Assembly (NCBI GenBank): GCA_029891385.1
Contig: CM057231.1
Coordinates: forward strand, 69,022,990-69,086,989
Source of the DNA: Erythroxylum novogranatense
Taxonomy: Eukaryota; Streptophyta; Magnoliopsida; Malpighiales; Erythroxylaceae
Length of the DNA: 64,000 nt
Direction of reading: 5' to 3'
The notes under the pieces are model-generated. The model was not told where the DNA came from. It worked only from the letters and a program-made list of their open reading frames with translations, and searched no databases. The position numbers and the translations under genes are program-made. The first letter of the stretch is position 1. Every line of letters starts with the position of its first letter. This document shows, piece by piece, positions 11,101-23,183 of the stretch.

Positions 11101-13744
11101 AACCCAAGGATTTCTCAAATATCAAATATCAAAATGTACAAATCTTGTCATAAGAAATCATTTTATCAAACAGTTAAATTACCAACTATTTCATTCTTTA
11201 TCAAAACATTCAAAAGCGATGAATGTAATCAATTGAATCATCTTGTTTGCATTGTCCAACAAAACAATTTCTTTGAGTAATTCAAGCGTCATGAATAACA
11301 ATTTCTTAAACAAATTTTCAAATCTTTTCTCTTCTTGGTTCTTCAAAACATAATTTCCTTAACTTATTTCAAATATCATATAACATCGCTTTTTTAATTA
11401 AACCTTCAAAATCAATACTTGCAACAATTTTCATAAACAACAATTTTCCAAAACATTTTCATTCTTGATTTTCACAAACTTGTACAAAGCTTAAAATTCA
11501 AATACAAATCGTTACCCACCTCGAATCGATGCTAACATCTTGTCCAAAGCTTTACTTTTCTCGAAATCCTTCTTCTTTCCTCAACTTTAAAATACCTAAG
11601 CCATAATCATCCATATTTAATATCATAAAATCAAAATCCTCACAATTAACTTAAGCAAACACTAATCCCACATATATCCAAACTATCTACCTTAACAATT
11701 TCCAACATCCCCAAATCTACAAACTTAACATAAATCCCTAATTCATCAAATCCAAAATGAAACCTCACTTAAGGCATAAACACCATAAATAACTTCATAA
11801 ATCACAAATCCATATAAACCTTAAGTCACTTTACCAAAAATCTTACTAAAACCTTATAGGCATAAACCCCACATTCATTAAATCAACATAACCATAGTCT
11901 AATCTCTTCAATAAACTTTAGAAAACTTAACTTCATAACCTTTCCAAGCCTAACCAACCATCAAACAAGGTAAAAACTCAAAACTTAAAACTTTCTCTCA
12001 CTTACAATTTTTCCACCATTTTCAGCTATTAATGAACTCCAAGGAAGCTTTCATCTTCTTCCTTCTCTTTACTCTTGAAACCCACGAAAATCCCTAATAA
12101 AACCCATAAAAATCGCAACCCTAGCTATGTCTTCTTCTCTCCACCGAACCTCTCTCTTTTCTCCCTCTCTCACGTTTCTTTCTTCTCTTTTGTTCTGGAA
12201 TTTTCGTGGCTTTTGGGGGCTTAAAACGACAGCCCTCATGTGTTTCTGCCACCTCATTAAAAATGGTGCCAAAATGACCAAGTTATCCTCACTTATTTGC
12301 CTATTTCCAAAATTGCCCCTGTGCAGGATTTTGAAAAACTGATAACTTGCGTCCTGATTTTCAGCATCTAAACGAAATAATTTGGACAAACTTTCTTCAT
12401 GAAAATTGTTCCTCTAGCTCATATGAATCCAACGCCATGGACGGTGCTCAATTCGGATCTAAAACGAAGAAGTTATGGCCGAATTACTAACTGACCTGCA
12501 CAAAATCCGAGACTGAACATTACGCGAATTTAATTCCAAAAATTAACAACCTTAGGGATGAAACTAAATTTCGATCCCTTCATAAGAGTTGTAGCCCTAT
12601 GTCTTAAATTTATTTTCCCTCAAGAATCAACTCAATCGGAGTTGTATAACTCCAAAAATCGCAAAGTACTGAATCATGTTCAGAAAATTATCCAACTTAT
12701 AACCTATAACTCATCTCTTACTTTGGTTCAATCAATCTCTTTTCATTTAATCTCCTAAAAATCATAATTCTTCATAAAAATGAACTTAATTGTCTTAGGA
12801 ATCCAATGCTTTGAGAATCAAATCAATCGGATGTCGGACGAAGGATTTATAAGCAAAAGATTACAAAAGGGTCGGAGTTCAAACCAAGTTACAAGACTTC
12901 AAATACATACTTATACCTGAATTTTTCAAGAATCATATCTCTTAATCCCGAACTTGGAATTTGACGAGTTTGGTGTCAATAAAAAGATCAAAGGAAGCTC
13001 TACAACTTCCCTGAAGAACCCAAAATCAAATTAGGTCTCAAAAGAGGTCATAACCTCAATCAAAGATTCTGTCCAAAACAGCTTTTTTCTAAACGACTTC
13101 CAATATTTAATCACTCATAACTCCTAGCTCCGATATCGAAAAATTGCAAACTTTATATCAATGGAAAGATAAAAATATAATATAAAACTTTCATGAAGAC
13201 CACTTACTCTAATTCAAACGAAATCTATACGACGAGAGGCCTCGAAGCATAGAACACACAAATCTATACTTAATAGCATTTTCAAAACAAAACATATCTT
13301 TGGAAAATCATATCTCTCAATCCCGACATAAAAAAATAGTAAAATTTATGTCCACAAAAAGCTCTCAACATAATCTACAAGTTTCATGTAGATCATTTTC
13401 TCAAATTATGCCTAAATCAAAAGTCAACTATTAACCCCAAAAATCAAACTTCAAACAAATTTCATACTTAACTTTGACTGATCATAACTTCCACTCCCGA
13501 TATCGAAAAATATCAAACTTTATGGCTACGGAAAGCTCTTGACATAATCTACAAGTTTCCAGAAGACCATTTTATCAAATTTTGCCTAAATCAAAAGTCA
13601 ACCTCAAAGGCCAAAAAGTCAACTATTTCACAATTTCTCATATTTTCTCACTTTCTCTTTTTACTTCTTGTTATTTAACTTCATTTCAATCAACTCATCC
13701 ACTTTTGAATATTTCTTATTTTTACTCAAAAATCGGGTTCAACA
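8178..13744 (-). repeat. Solo LTR body of the large LTR family
   Basis: This is about 5.57 kb of AT-rich, non-coding LTR sequence. Its edges TGTTGGGACTCG (left) and GGGTTCAACA (right) correspond to 57355 and 61730 in the copy at 57279-61730. All frames in it are short and unlike known proteins. It is longer than the other copy because of extra AT-rich stretches and a small insertion at 9361-9443. Confidence 0.75.
9361..9443 (-). repeat. 3' fragment of the tRNA-like unit
   Basis: TGTTGGACCCCACACCCCAC followed by two TTGC[AG]GGTTATA repeats matches the 3' half of the tRNA-like units. Box A and box B are absent. The homologous LTR near 58610 lacks it, so it is a separate insertion inside the LTR. 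Confidence 0.65.
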
Positions 13745-14537
13745 AAAAGATTGGCTATTTGATTTACCTATAGGAAGTGTGAACACTTGGTTGGAGATGA
13801 AGAGGTTGTTTTTGGAAAAATATTTTCTGGCCTCAAAGACAGCAAGTATTCGAAAGGAGATATGCGGTATCAAGCAACATAATGGGGAGTCTCTTTACGA
13901 ATACTGGGAGCGATTTAAGAAGCTGTGTTCCAGTTGCCCACATCACAACATACCAGAGAAACTTCTCATCAAATATTTTTATGAAGGATTGCTGCCAATG
14001 GAGAGGAGTTTGGTTGATGCAGCGAGTGGTGGGGCACTTTGCGAGAAGACCCCCATTGAAGCCAGGATATTACTTGAGCGGATGGCCGCTAACACTCAGC
14101 AATTCAGCACTCGTAATGATGTTCGGTGAGTAAATGAGGTAAGCACTTCATCTATTGAACATCGTTTAGATGAACTAACATCTTTTGTGAGACAGATTGC
14201 AGTTGGACAGGCACAAGTAAAAGCTTGCGGGATATGTTAAAACATAAGTCATCCAACTGACGAGTGCCCAGCTTTGCAAGAAGGGAGTATGGAGCAAGTG
14301 AATGCTGCAGGAGGGAACTTCCCAAACCAATACAACCCATACTCGTAGACATATAACCCAGGTTGGAGGGACCACCCCAACTTGAGTTATGGAGGGAATC
14401 GACAACAAAATTACTTCCAGAATCTCCCGTAAGGACCACCATGATTTCAACCAAGGCAACAAGGAGCACAGGGAGCTTCTTCTTCAAGTTCAGGTACATC
14501 TTTAGATGATATTTGTAACAAACTTGTTGCTGCCAAT
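13745..14537 (+). pseudogene. Athila gag, C-terminal part with zinc knuckle
   Basis: After the right AAAAG duplication the frame resumes with DWLFDLPIGSVNTW and continues through LEKYFLASKTASIRKEICGI and QHNGESLYEYWERFKKLC, the conserved Athila capsid region. TGA at 14127-14129 stops it. Beyond this the reading is still recognisable (EHRLDELTSFVRQIAVGQ), then shifts frame at a run of A's near 14218. It reaches a CCHC zinc knuckle (CGIC...SHPTDEC) that itself contains a TAA at 14239-14241. More stops follow near 14347 and 14430. The homopolymer frameshift could be a sequencing error; the stops are probably real decay. Confidence 0.85.
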
Positions 14538-15926
14538 TTGCAATTTCAACAGGAGATGCAACAACAGTTTCAACAATTTCTACAAGAAATGAAAGCAAGC
14601 CAACAGGAAATGAAGGCAAGCCAACAGGAAATGAAAGCAAACCAGCAGAGTACGGATTACCAATTGGGTCAATTGGCAGTAAGGCTCAATCGCTTAGAAT
14701 CGCAAGGAGGAGGAAAATTGCCATCCCAACCCGAGGTGAATCTGAGGAATGTCAGTGCCATAACCCTGAGAAGCGGAAGGGAGATTGAAGATTCAGAAAG
14801 AACCCCAACAAAGATTGCTACCGAGGAAGAGATCGAGAAGGAATTGGAAAAGGAAGAAAATTCATCCTCAAGTACACAGGTAAATATCAAAAATCCCAAT
14901 ATTGTTAAAACTAACCCTCCGCCTTTTTCGAGCAGGTTAGCGAGACCAAACAGGGAGGACAAGGATAAGGAGATATTGGAGACTTTCCGAAAGGTAGAAG
15001 TCAACATACCTTTGCTCGAAGCAATCAAGCAAGTGCCAAGGTATGCCAAATTTCTCAAAGAACTGTGTACACAAAAGAGGAAATTGAGGGGTGATGAGAA
15101 AGTGATGATGGGTGAGAATGTATCGGCAGTATTCAGAAAGAAGATGCCTCCAAAATGCCGAGATCCAAGTATGTTCACTATGCCTTGCAAAATTGGTAAT
15201 ACTATGATCGGTAGAGCAATGTTGGATTTGGGTGCTTCTATTAATGTGATGTCTCATTCGATTTATGCTTCTTTAAATTTGGGCCCTTTGAAAAGAACGA
15301 ATGTAGTCATCCAATTGGCCGATCGCACTAATGCTTATCCTGATGGAGTGGTTGAGGATGTTTTGGTGCAGGTGAATGAGTTAGTGTTCCCTGCAGATTT
15401 TTATGTTGTGGATATGAATGATGACACCTCATTCAATCCGATACCTATCTTGTTGGGGAGACCATTCCTTAATACAACTCAAACTAAGATAGATGTTCGT
15501 AAAGGCACCCTCACAATGGAATTTGATGGGGAAGTAATTCATTTCAATATTTTTGATGCCATGAAACATCCTCCTGATGATCATTGTGTTTTTTCTGTTG
15601 ATGTGATCGATCCTTTGGTGCATGAAATGTTTAAATTAAGTTACAGGGATCATTTGGCAATAGCTTTAATCGAGGATATGGAAGTAGAAGCCAACACTGA
15701 TGTTGAGATGGGAGACGAGCTTATGGAAATGACAGCTGCCTTGGACTCATTAGAGAGCTCTTCAAAAAGGTATGATTTGGCTTCCATTCAATTACCTGAA
15801 GCTTACCAGAAGTTGTTACCTTCTGATGTGTAGGCCCCAAAATTAGAATTGAAGCCACTCCCTACACATCTGAAGTATGCCTATTTGGGAGATAAACAGA
15901 CTCTCCCAGTTATCATTTCGGCATAA
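14538..15926 (+). pseudogene. Athila gag-pol linker and aspartic protease
   Basis: The frame starts in a Gln-rich coiled segment with three tandem repeats of KASQQEM/KANQQS type (about residues 18-35). Then come an acidic linker and the protease with LDLGAS (15222-15239). DLGA is the usual Athila form of the retroviral D-[ST]-G-A active site. Downstream are DGVVEDVLVQVNELVFPADF and ILLGRPFL, typical of this protease. TAG at 15831-15833 and TAA at 15924-15926 separate it from reverse transcriptase, although the intervening sequence still encodes LPTHLKYAYLGDKQTLPVII. The protease would cleave the polyprotein inside the particle. Confidence 0.9.
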
Positions 15927-17632
15927 TTGACTTCAATTCAAGAGGAGAGGCTGATTCGAATGCTAAGGGAGCATAAGAAGGCTATCGGGTGGACCATCGC
16001 AAATATCCAAGGGATAAGCCCTTCCATATGCATGCATCGCATTTTATTGGAGGATGATGCAAAATCTACAAGGCAAGCTCAACGTAGGCTGAATCCTCCA
16101 ATGATGGAAGTTGTGAAGAAGGAGGTCCTAAAGATTCTCGATGCTGGGGTAATCTACCCGATATCTGACAGTAAGTGGGTAAGTCCGGTTCAGGTGGTTC
16201 CAAAGAAATCTGGAATCACTGTTGTGGAAAACGAGGAAGGTGAGTTGATTCCCACCCGAGTGCAAACCGGGTGGCGAGTATGTATTGATTATCGAAAGTT
16301 AAATGCTACTACTCGTAAAGATCACTTCCCCCTTCCTTTTATTGAGCAAATGCTTGAGAGATTGGTTGGTTATGACTTTTATTGCTTTTTAGATGGCTTT
16401 TCAGGTTATCTTCAGATTCCGATCGCACCGGAAGATCAGGAGAAGACCACGTTCACATGCCCATTCGGTACATTTGCCTACAAAAGGATGTCATTCGGGT
16501 TGTGTAACGCACCTGCCACGTTAGCATTTTTTCTGAATATGTTGAGAAGATTATTGAGGTATTCATGGACGATTTTAGTGTGTATGGATCTTCTTTTGAT
16601 GAATGTCTTGAGAATCTTGCCATTATTTTGGAACGATGCATAGAAACTAACCTTGTGTTGAACTGGGAAAAATGTCACTTTATGGCGGATCAAGGTATAG
16701 TTTTAGGCCATGTGATATCTGCTAAAGGTATTGAAGTTGACAAGTCTAAAGTTGATATCATTTATTCTTTACCTTACCCCTCTACTGTGAGGGAAGTGCG
16801 TTCTTTTTTGGGGCATGCAGGTTTTTACCGAAGGTTCATTAAGGACTTTTCGAAGATAGCCTCGCCATTATGCAAACTTCTTCAACAAGATGTCCCCTTC
16901 GAGTTCGACGAGAGGTGTAAAGACGCATTCAACAAACTTAAAGAGCTTCTAACGTCCCCACCAGTGATTAGACCACCAGATTGGAGCCTCCCATTCGAGA
17001 TCATGTGTGATGCGAACGATTATGCAATGGGGGCAGTTCTAGGGCAAAGAGTGGGAAGAGCTTTGCATGCCATTTATTACGCTTCAAAGACTTTGAATCT
17101 AGCTCAATTGCATTATTCCACTACTAAAAAAGAATTGTTATCTGTGGTTTTTGCTTTAGAAAAATTTCGATCGTATTTGCTTGGTGCTAAAGTGATTGTT
17201 TATTCTGACCATGCAGCTTTACGATACTTGCTTATAAAGAAAGAAACAAAACCGAGGCTGATCAGATGCATTCTCCTCCTACAGGAATTCGATTTGGAGA
17301 TTAGAGATAAGAAGGGGGCAGAAAACGTGGTGGCGGATCATCTCAGTCGATTGATAAAGGAAGAAGATGATATCCCTTTACGAGAAAGTTTTCTGGATGA
17401 GCAATTATTTTCTGCCGATGCGACACCACCATGGTATGCAGACATTGTCAATTTTTTAGTAACTAATGAATTACCTTTTGGTTTGTCTAAGGCTCAGAGG
17501 GATAAGCTACGAAGTGAAGCGAAGTACTATGTTTGGGATGACCCCTATCTTTGGAGGCATTGTGCAGATCAAGTCATCAGAAGGTGTGTACCAAAAAATG
17601 AATCGTCATCAATTTTAGCCTTCTGCCATTAG
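15927..17632 (+). pseudogene. Athila reverse transcriptase and RNase H
   Basis: 15927-16523 encodes the fingers and palm start (RVCIDYRKLNATTRKDHFPL, FCFLDGFSGYLQI type, FGLCNAPAT). A short deletion after NAPAT, near 16523, shifts the frame. The plus-two frame from about 16525 continues with the catalytic FMDD motif at 16562-16573, then [36 protein letters not shown] and the RNase H start [18 protein letters not shown]. The TAG at 17630-17632 lies in the integrase zinc region. These enzymes copy element RNA into DNA. The deletion and stop make this copy inactive. Confidence 0.92.
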
Positions 17633-18727
17633 TACGCATGCGGAGGACATTTTGGAGTAAAACGGACAGCTCAAAAAGTTTTAGAGAGTGGCTTCTACTG
17701 GCCAACATTGTTCAAAGATGCATATATCTTCTGCAAATCCTGTGATAGATGCCAACGGTCAGGTAACCTGTCCCGTAAGGATCAAATGCCACAAACTCCT
17801 TTGCTTTTCTGTGAAATTTTTGACGTTTGGAGCATTGATTTTATGGGACCTTTCCCTCCATCTTTTGGCTTTACTTATATATTGCTTGCGGTTGATTATG
17901 TTTCTAAATGGGTGGAAGCAAAAGCCACTAGGACTAACGATGCCAAGGTTGTTGCAGATTTTGTTAAGGCTAACATTCTTTCCAGGTTCGGGATACCAAA
18001 GGCCATTGTTAGCAATAGAGGAACCCACTTCTGCAACAGGGTGATGGAAGCAATGTTCAGAAAATATCACATCACGCATAAAGTTTCTACTGCTTACCAT
18101 CCCCAAACCAACGGATAAGCCGAAGTCTCGAATCTGGAAATCAAGTTAATCCTGGAGAAAACGGTGCAACCCAATAGGAAGGATTGGAGCATAAGATTGG
18201 AAGACGCATTGTGGGCCTACCGGACAGCTTACAAAACCCCAATTGGCATGTCGCCGTACAGGCTAGTGTTTGGGAAGCCATGTCATCTTCCAGTGGAGTT
18301 ACAACATAAAGCATTTTGGGCCATCAAAAGGTGCAACATGCACTTGGATGATGCAGGAGTGCATAGGAAGCTGCAGCTTCAGGAGTTGGAAGAAATGAGG
18401 AACGAGTCCTATCAAAATGTAGTGATATATAAGGATAGGATGAAAGCTTTTCATGATAAGATGATTTCGAGGAAGAGTTTCTCAGTGGGCCAGAAAGTGT
18501 TACTATATCATTCCAAACTCAGGCTCTTTCTTGGTAAGTTGCGTTCCCGTTGGGTAGGTCCATTTGTTATCACTCATGTCTTTCCTTTTGGTGCAGTGGA
18601 GATACGGAGCCTCAAAACTGACAAGACATTCTGGGTAAATGGTCATCGCTTAAAGCCGTATTATGAGGGTTTCAAAACGGAGGGTTTGGAGGTGTTGATG
18701 CTAAAAGATGTGACGGTTGTCACTTAA
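17633..18727 (+). pseudogene. Athila integrase
   Basis: The HHCC zinc region spans the preceding stop ([10 protein letters not shown] before it, then CGGHFGVKR and CKSCDRC). The catalytic core has its first Asp in [10 protein letters not shown]. The second acidic position is Asn instead of Asp (codon AAT at 18014-18016, in [10 protein letters not shown]). The Glu region (NG-stop-AEVSN) has a TAA at 18116-18118 in place of a Gln codon. The C-terminal part (18164-18727) has [20 protein letters not shown] and a [18 protein letters not shown] barrel-like segment, ending at TAA 18725-18727. Integrase would insert element DNA into the genome; the Asn change alone should abolish catalysis. Confidence 0.9.
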
Positions 18728-19760
18728 AGTACGCAATCGGAGATCGAGCCAACGACATTAAATAAAGGCGCTGCTTGGGAGGCAACCCAAGGGGAGTTAA
18801 TCTCTATCTTATACATTTTTGCTTTTGTTATTTTTGTTAACTACTCCATTTTTGGTATTTAATTTTACATTGAGGACAATGCAAATTTTAAGTGTGGGGG
18901 TGGGGTAAATTCGTTTAGATGCATGCTTTTGAGCTTAATCGCAGCTTACATGACTCCTTAGGCGGTTTTCAAAATTAAATGTAGTTTATTTTTAATTTAA
19001 AAAAAAAGAAATTGAAAAAAAAGAAAAAAAAATTGTTTACAATAATTTTATCAAGGAAGAATTGCATATGTGTTTAAAAGTTGTTTATGATTCATGCATC
19101 TTCTTAGAGTTGTGATGGTTGAGTTATTCGAGCATGTTGAGAATGAGGTAGAGGTTTGCTTGAAAGATTCATTCTTGTGGTTTGATTGAGATAATTGTAT
19201 GAGTGATTCCTTCGAATTGACATATGCTTGATGTTGTTTGTGTGTGAGAGTTGAATGGGGTAGTGAAATGTAATTATTGCATTTGTCATAACTGATGGTA
19301 CCCAATTTTTGACGAGTGTTGCGTTGTTTCACTAGCTTTGAGACTTTCATGCTACTTGATCCAAATATATCTCACCTCACCCTTTCCTACATTACAACCT
19401 TGAAAAGTCCTTTGATTCATGATGTTGCATGTGAACATTAGTGGTGGAGAAATGAAATGATATGCAAAATTGTGGATTGTCATGATTATGAATGGTATTG
19501 AGTGTACCCATGGATATATTTTAGTTAAACACATTTCTCGAGTCTACCATTAGATTACTTAGTTTTTGAAGATATTGAATGTTAATAAATCATGAGTAAA
19601 AGCTTTGAATGTTGAGTTCTTGCTTAGGGTATGGAAGTCATTACCTTTACTTATGACTATTTATTCTTAAGAAATGTGGAGAATGAGTTAAATCTTTGAT
19701 TTGTGATTTTGATTTTGACGGTTTGCCAGAGGACGGTCAAAGACCAAGTGTGGGAGTATT
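18728..19760 (+). other. Athila 3' noncoding region with purine-rich tracts
   Basis: No env-like frame is present. The region contains GCGCTGCTTGGGAGGCAACC (18769-18788), the purine-rich AAGTGTGGGGGTGGGG at about 18890-18905, and a final AAGTGTGGGAG just before the 3' LTR at about 19746-19756, the likely polypurine primer for plus-strand synthesis. Confidence 0.7.
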
Positions 19761-21160
19761 TGATAGGATTGAATTATCTTAGATTTTCTTATACATATAC
19801 ATGTGATTTCAATCCTATTTTTATTATAAAATGCTCAATTTGTGTTCAATTTGTGTTGACTATGAGATTGGATTTATTGATATATTTTTGAGATCAAAAA
19901 GTCAAAATTTTCTGAAGTAAATTGGAACATAGTTGTTTATTTAATTTAAGGCACAAAGTTAAAAAAAAAAGAGGATTTCCTATATGCTGCGTTTAGCTTG
20001 CGCAGCCAACGCTGCAACGCAGCTGACGTCTTTGTTAGTAAGTCGTATGCGTTCACAACACACAGCAAACGCAGAGGGAGGGTTTTAACAAATAAGAGGT
20101 TTTAATTGTCTTGTCGGTGACAGGAACGAACGAGAGGAACGAGGCTACAGTGCCGGCGTGGAAGAATCGAAAGCAAGTGACGCTGGTGAAGGAGACAGTG
20201 ACGACGTGGAGAAGTAAGCTGCAGTCACAGGAACGTGGGGAACAGTGGCGGCATTTAGAGACACAGAAACAAAGCATATAGTGCGGGAGATTAATTAATC
20301 CTCCATTTTAGCTATCTACCGTGAGTATTATTATTGCAATATATATATGACTCACTGTTGGAGCATGAAACTGAAGATGGCTAGCTAACTTTCCGACACC
20401 GGTTCAATGGGGATATTGACGCCAAGTCACGGTTAAGCTATTTTTGTCATTTTAAAGTTGTGATTTATTTTCGGATTGTCGTGTTGTTGGTTTTGATTTG
20501 GATGGTTTTGGAATTAATGATCTTAATATAATATTTTGATCGTTTTAATTCGAACCTATTACTAAATATTAATTGTAATCCGTAATCGTTACTTTTAATA
20601 TTTGTGAGTAGCATCTAACGATCATTAATCGTTAGGAACAACATGACTTAGGTTAGATAACCCGAGCTTGTGAGGTTACTGCCTATATTGATTGTTTTCC
20701 AATTCGTAATGCGACTGTTAAATTGAATCTAGAGATCATATCTTAGATTATTTGGTGGTTAGGTTTAATCAATGATCATATCTTGATTGAATTCAATTTA
20801 AGGAAAAATCGAGATTTATAGAGCGTTCTATTAGTCTCAGATCAATAGTCCGAAAAGAATTGTAAAAACTTTAAAATGAGGGAATATGCTTGATTGTGAT
20901 TAGGCCGAGATTGAACCTAGAACCGGACCTCACTTATACTCGTCACTTTTCATATTTTCGATTATTTGTTTCAATTTGTTTTTGATAGTTTAATTTTTCT
21001 TTAATTTTCCAAAGTGTTCAAAAACCAAAAACCCCCCATATACTTTTCTTGCATCAATTATTTTCAGTACGAAAATTAACCGAACATTCCCTGTGGATTC
21101 GATCCCTACTTACCATAACTACAAATTTTAGTGTGCAGAGTCAGGTAACACGCACTGTCA
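19761..21160 (+). repeat. Athila 3' LTR
   Basis: Starts TGATAGGATTGAATTATC and ends ACACGCACTGTCA, followed by TTAAG. Near-identical to the 5' LTR outside a GCGT-rich stretch at about 19985-20075. Confidence 0.93.
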
Positions 21161-21201
21161 TTAAGAATGAATAAAAAAGTATTAAGTTATCCGTCACAAA
21201 C

Positions 21202-21958
21202 CTCTAAGTGGATGAGGGAAGTGTAAGTTATCATTGCGCAATGCCTCTATAAAAATTCGAGCATCATGTGTTGTGCCTTCCCAACCAGCCCAAGCAAAAA
21301 TAAAACACATGTCAAAATCATATACAACCATTACATTTTGCGTAGGAATGCCTTTTCTCCCAATATATTTTATTTGATTGGACCTTGGAACGACAACTGG
21401 TATATGTGTTCCATCAATTGCTCTAATGCAGTCTTTAAAATAAGGCTAGTACCTTCTGTCATCTTTAATTTTTCTTGGAATTTTTCTAAAAGTTGGATCT
21501 TTTGGTTTGATGAAATCAATCGACATACGTGAAACAACCTCTAATACTATTCCAAACCATCTAGAAATTGTTTCACCTGAATGTTGAAATCTTTCTTGAA
21601 CCATTCTATTGCAAAGTCCATGACCTAAAGTGATCAAAAACATAACTACAGCCTCTTCTATTGTAACTTCTATACCTTTCTTTAATCCATATGACTCATT
21701 CAACAATTTACATAATTTGATAAACACATCCTTCTCCATTCTCAATTGTTGATGACATCTATCTTTATGATCATTAAGCAACTCCATTACAAACATCCAT
21801 CCAGTGTGAGGGAATGTTCTACATGATTTTTTCATATAATTTTTAATATGATGGTCTACGACCATTGAAACTCCAATTTGAACCAATTGCAAAATTTCTT
21901 CTTCAATCTCTTCATTATATTCATGATCGTTCTCATAATCATTATCAGAAGATGACAT
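21202..21958 (-). pseudogene. PIF/Harbinger transposase, N-terminal exon
   Basis: The best start is ATG at 21956-21958 (MSSSDNDYENDHEYNEEIEE); an upstream in-frame start adds an unlikely hydrophobic leader. The N-terminal region carries a helix-turn-helix type segment, then EAVVMFLITLGHGLCNRMVQ and HSGETISRWFGIVLEVVSRM. An in-frame TAG after DDRRY at about 21449 replaces an expected Trp codon. Downstream are the first catalytic Asp in CIRAIDGTHIPVVVP and the second in WEGTTHDARIF. The exon ends at 21202 before a GT donor, and the intron is filled by the Athila element inserted about 40 bp further on. The protein would cut and paste the element; it is broken here. Confidence 0.85.
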
Positions 21959-22027
21959 CTGTATCAAAATATATAAAAAGATAAATAATAAGCTTATTGT
22001 ATAACATGATAACATAGCAATAATCAT

Positions 22028-22432
22028 AACACAATAATAATAAAGAACAATTTAATTCATTACAACAAAATTCACCAAAAAATCCAATATAACACATTAA
22101 TAGTAGAAAAATCCAAAACAACACATTACAAATAGTCCAATATTAGTAACCAAAGACATGTCTAATTTATTACAAAAACCACAATCATTTCATTGTCTTA
22201 AGCCATTCGATTTGAAGCTCAACTTCCTTAAGCTTAATAAACATCTATCTATTTTCCTTCTTCAAAAATAATTTGGTAGCTAACATAAACAGTTGACTTC
22301 CCTTTTATATTTCATTTATACTTCGTAAGATGTTCAAATACCAAAGAATGCTATAACCAGGTTCATCTCTTTTAATAGAGCTCATTGAAGTTCTAATCTA
22401 TATTGCATCACATATGCGGTCCAAATTTTGAT
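22028..22432. other. Spacer between Harbinger genes
   Basis: About 400 bp of AT-rich sequence separates the two minus-strand Harbinger genes. It should hold the 3' end of the Myb-like gene and the promoter of the transposase gene, but no specific signal stands out. Confidence 0.5.
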
Positions 22433-23183
22433 TTAACTTTTCGATTCTAGTATCATTTTTCTTTCTTTTTTTTCCTTTCCTTTTGTAGAGGTTCCTAGAG
22501 TTGGAGTTGATGCACCAATCTCATTATGAATATTTTCAATTTCTGGATTGACAGCAAAGCCTTCAGAAAGGTCATCGTCAAGATTAATATCAACTAGGCT
22601 TTCTCTACACGCCACATTAGCATCATTTAGTACAAAACCTGAATAAGGTGCCCAAGCTCCTTCTCCTATAGTTGCAACATCTTTAGATAAAATATTCAGC
22701 TGTTCAATTTGTTTCAAACCTTTAGTTCGAAATTTGGCAGCCTCAGGATTTTTCTACAATAATATTGTTTAAGTTATTAAACTATCAAGTAACATTAGAA
22801 CAATATAAATCTAAAGCTTAAATGTTTACCTTCAATTTCTTTTCCCACCATTCGCCACTTGCATCAATAGTCTGATTAGTAGGATCCCATCCTAGTCCAG
22901 TTTCCTTACCTATTAAATTTGTCCAAAGCTGCAAATCCTTTTTCAATCCATCCTATTTATTCTTAAATTGTTTGTATTCATAGTTCTTCTTAGTTTCATG
23001 AGCAAACTTTGAACCTATGTTTCTCCATCCAGTCTTATTAAAGTGACCATTTGGTCGATTTCCATCTAATGTCTCTTCCACAAAAATTTTGATTAAAATT
23101 TCAAGAGTTCTATCATTCCACTCCGCTTTAATCCTTTTTTTCAATTTATCCCCACCTTGAATATCTTGTCTTGGTATTGACAT
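22433..23183 (-). pseudogene. Harbinger-associated Myb/SANT-like protein
   Basis: Exon 1 begins MSIPRQDIQGGDKLKKRIKA and contains a Myb/SANT-like domain (AEWNDRTLEILIKIFVEE, then NGHFNKTGWRNIGSKF). An in-frame stop at 22953-22955 follows KQFKNK. The frame then continues as DGLKKDLQLWTNLIGKETGL to a GT donor at 22828-22829. Exon 2 starts at 22753 and runs to the stop near 22433, ending in a low-complexity, Lys-rich tail that may carry a nuclear localisation signal. In this superfamily the Myb-like partner binds element DNA and helps bring transposase into the nucleus. Apart from the stop it is well preserved. Confidence 0.82.

Larger units (their letters stand above)
7711..13744 (-). mobile_element. 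Composite solo-LTR insertion in Athila gag
   Basis: The insertion starts TGTTGGACCCC, ends GGGTTCAACA and is flanked by perfect 5-bp duplications, as expected of an LTR-retrotransposon integrase product. 8178-13744 is homologous to the long LTR at 57279-61730: shared segments include the 'TCCGACATCCG' stretch, the T-rich and 'TTCTTATTCATTCCTT' stretch, and the right-end 'CAATCAACTCATCCACTT'. The orientation is minus. The left 467 bp are tRNA-like units rather than LTR sequence. No internal coding domain is present, so it is most simply a solo LTR left by LTR-LTR recombination, with an atypical left end. Confidence 0.8.
5715..21160 (+). mobile_element. Athila-lineage Ty3/gypsy retrotransposon, nearly complete
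   Basis: The element has two LTRs (1451 and 1400 bp) with TG...CA ends and a primer-binding site complementary to tRNA-Asp, characteristic of Athila. It then has gag, protease, reverse transcriptase, RNase H and integrase in gypsy order, and about 1 kb of 3' noncoding sequence. No env-like frame is seen. Gag is interrupted at 7711 by a 6034-bp insertion. Total length without that insertion is about 9.4 kb. At least five in-frame stops plus two frameshifts break the polyprotein. It sits in the intron of a Harbinger transposase gene. Confidence 0.92.

Noticed and set aside
12069..12389. 106-codon minus-strand frame in the solo LTR
   Set aside because: Low-complexity and located in LTR sequence with no family resemblance; the homologous LTR at 59830-60180 does not preserve it.
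18728..19760. Env-like gene of Athila after integrase
   Set aside because: No frame longer than about 100 codons and no membrane or signal segment on the plus strand; only noncoding and purine-rich sequence is visible.
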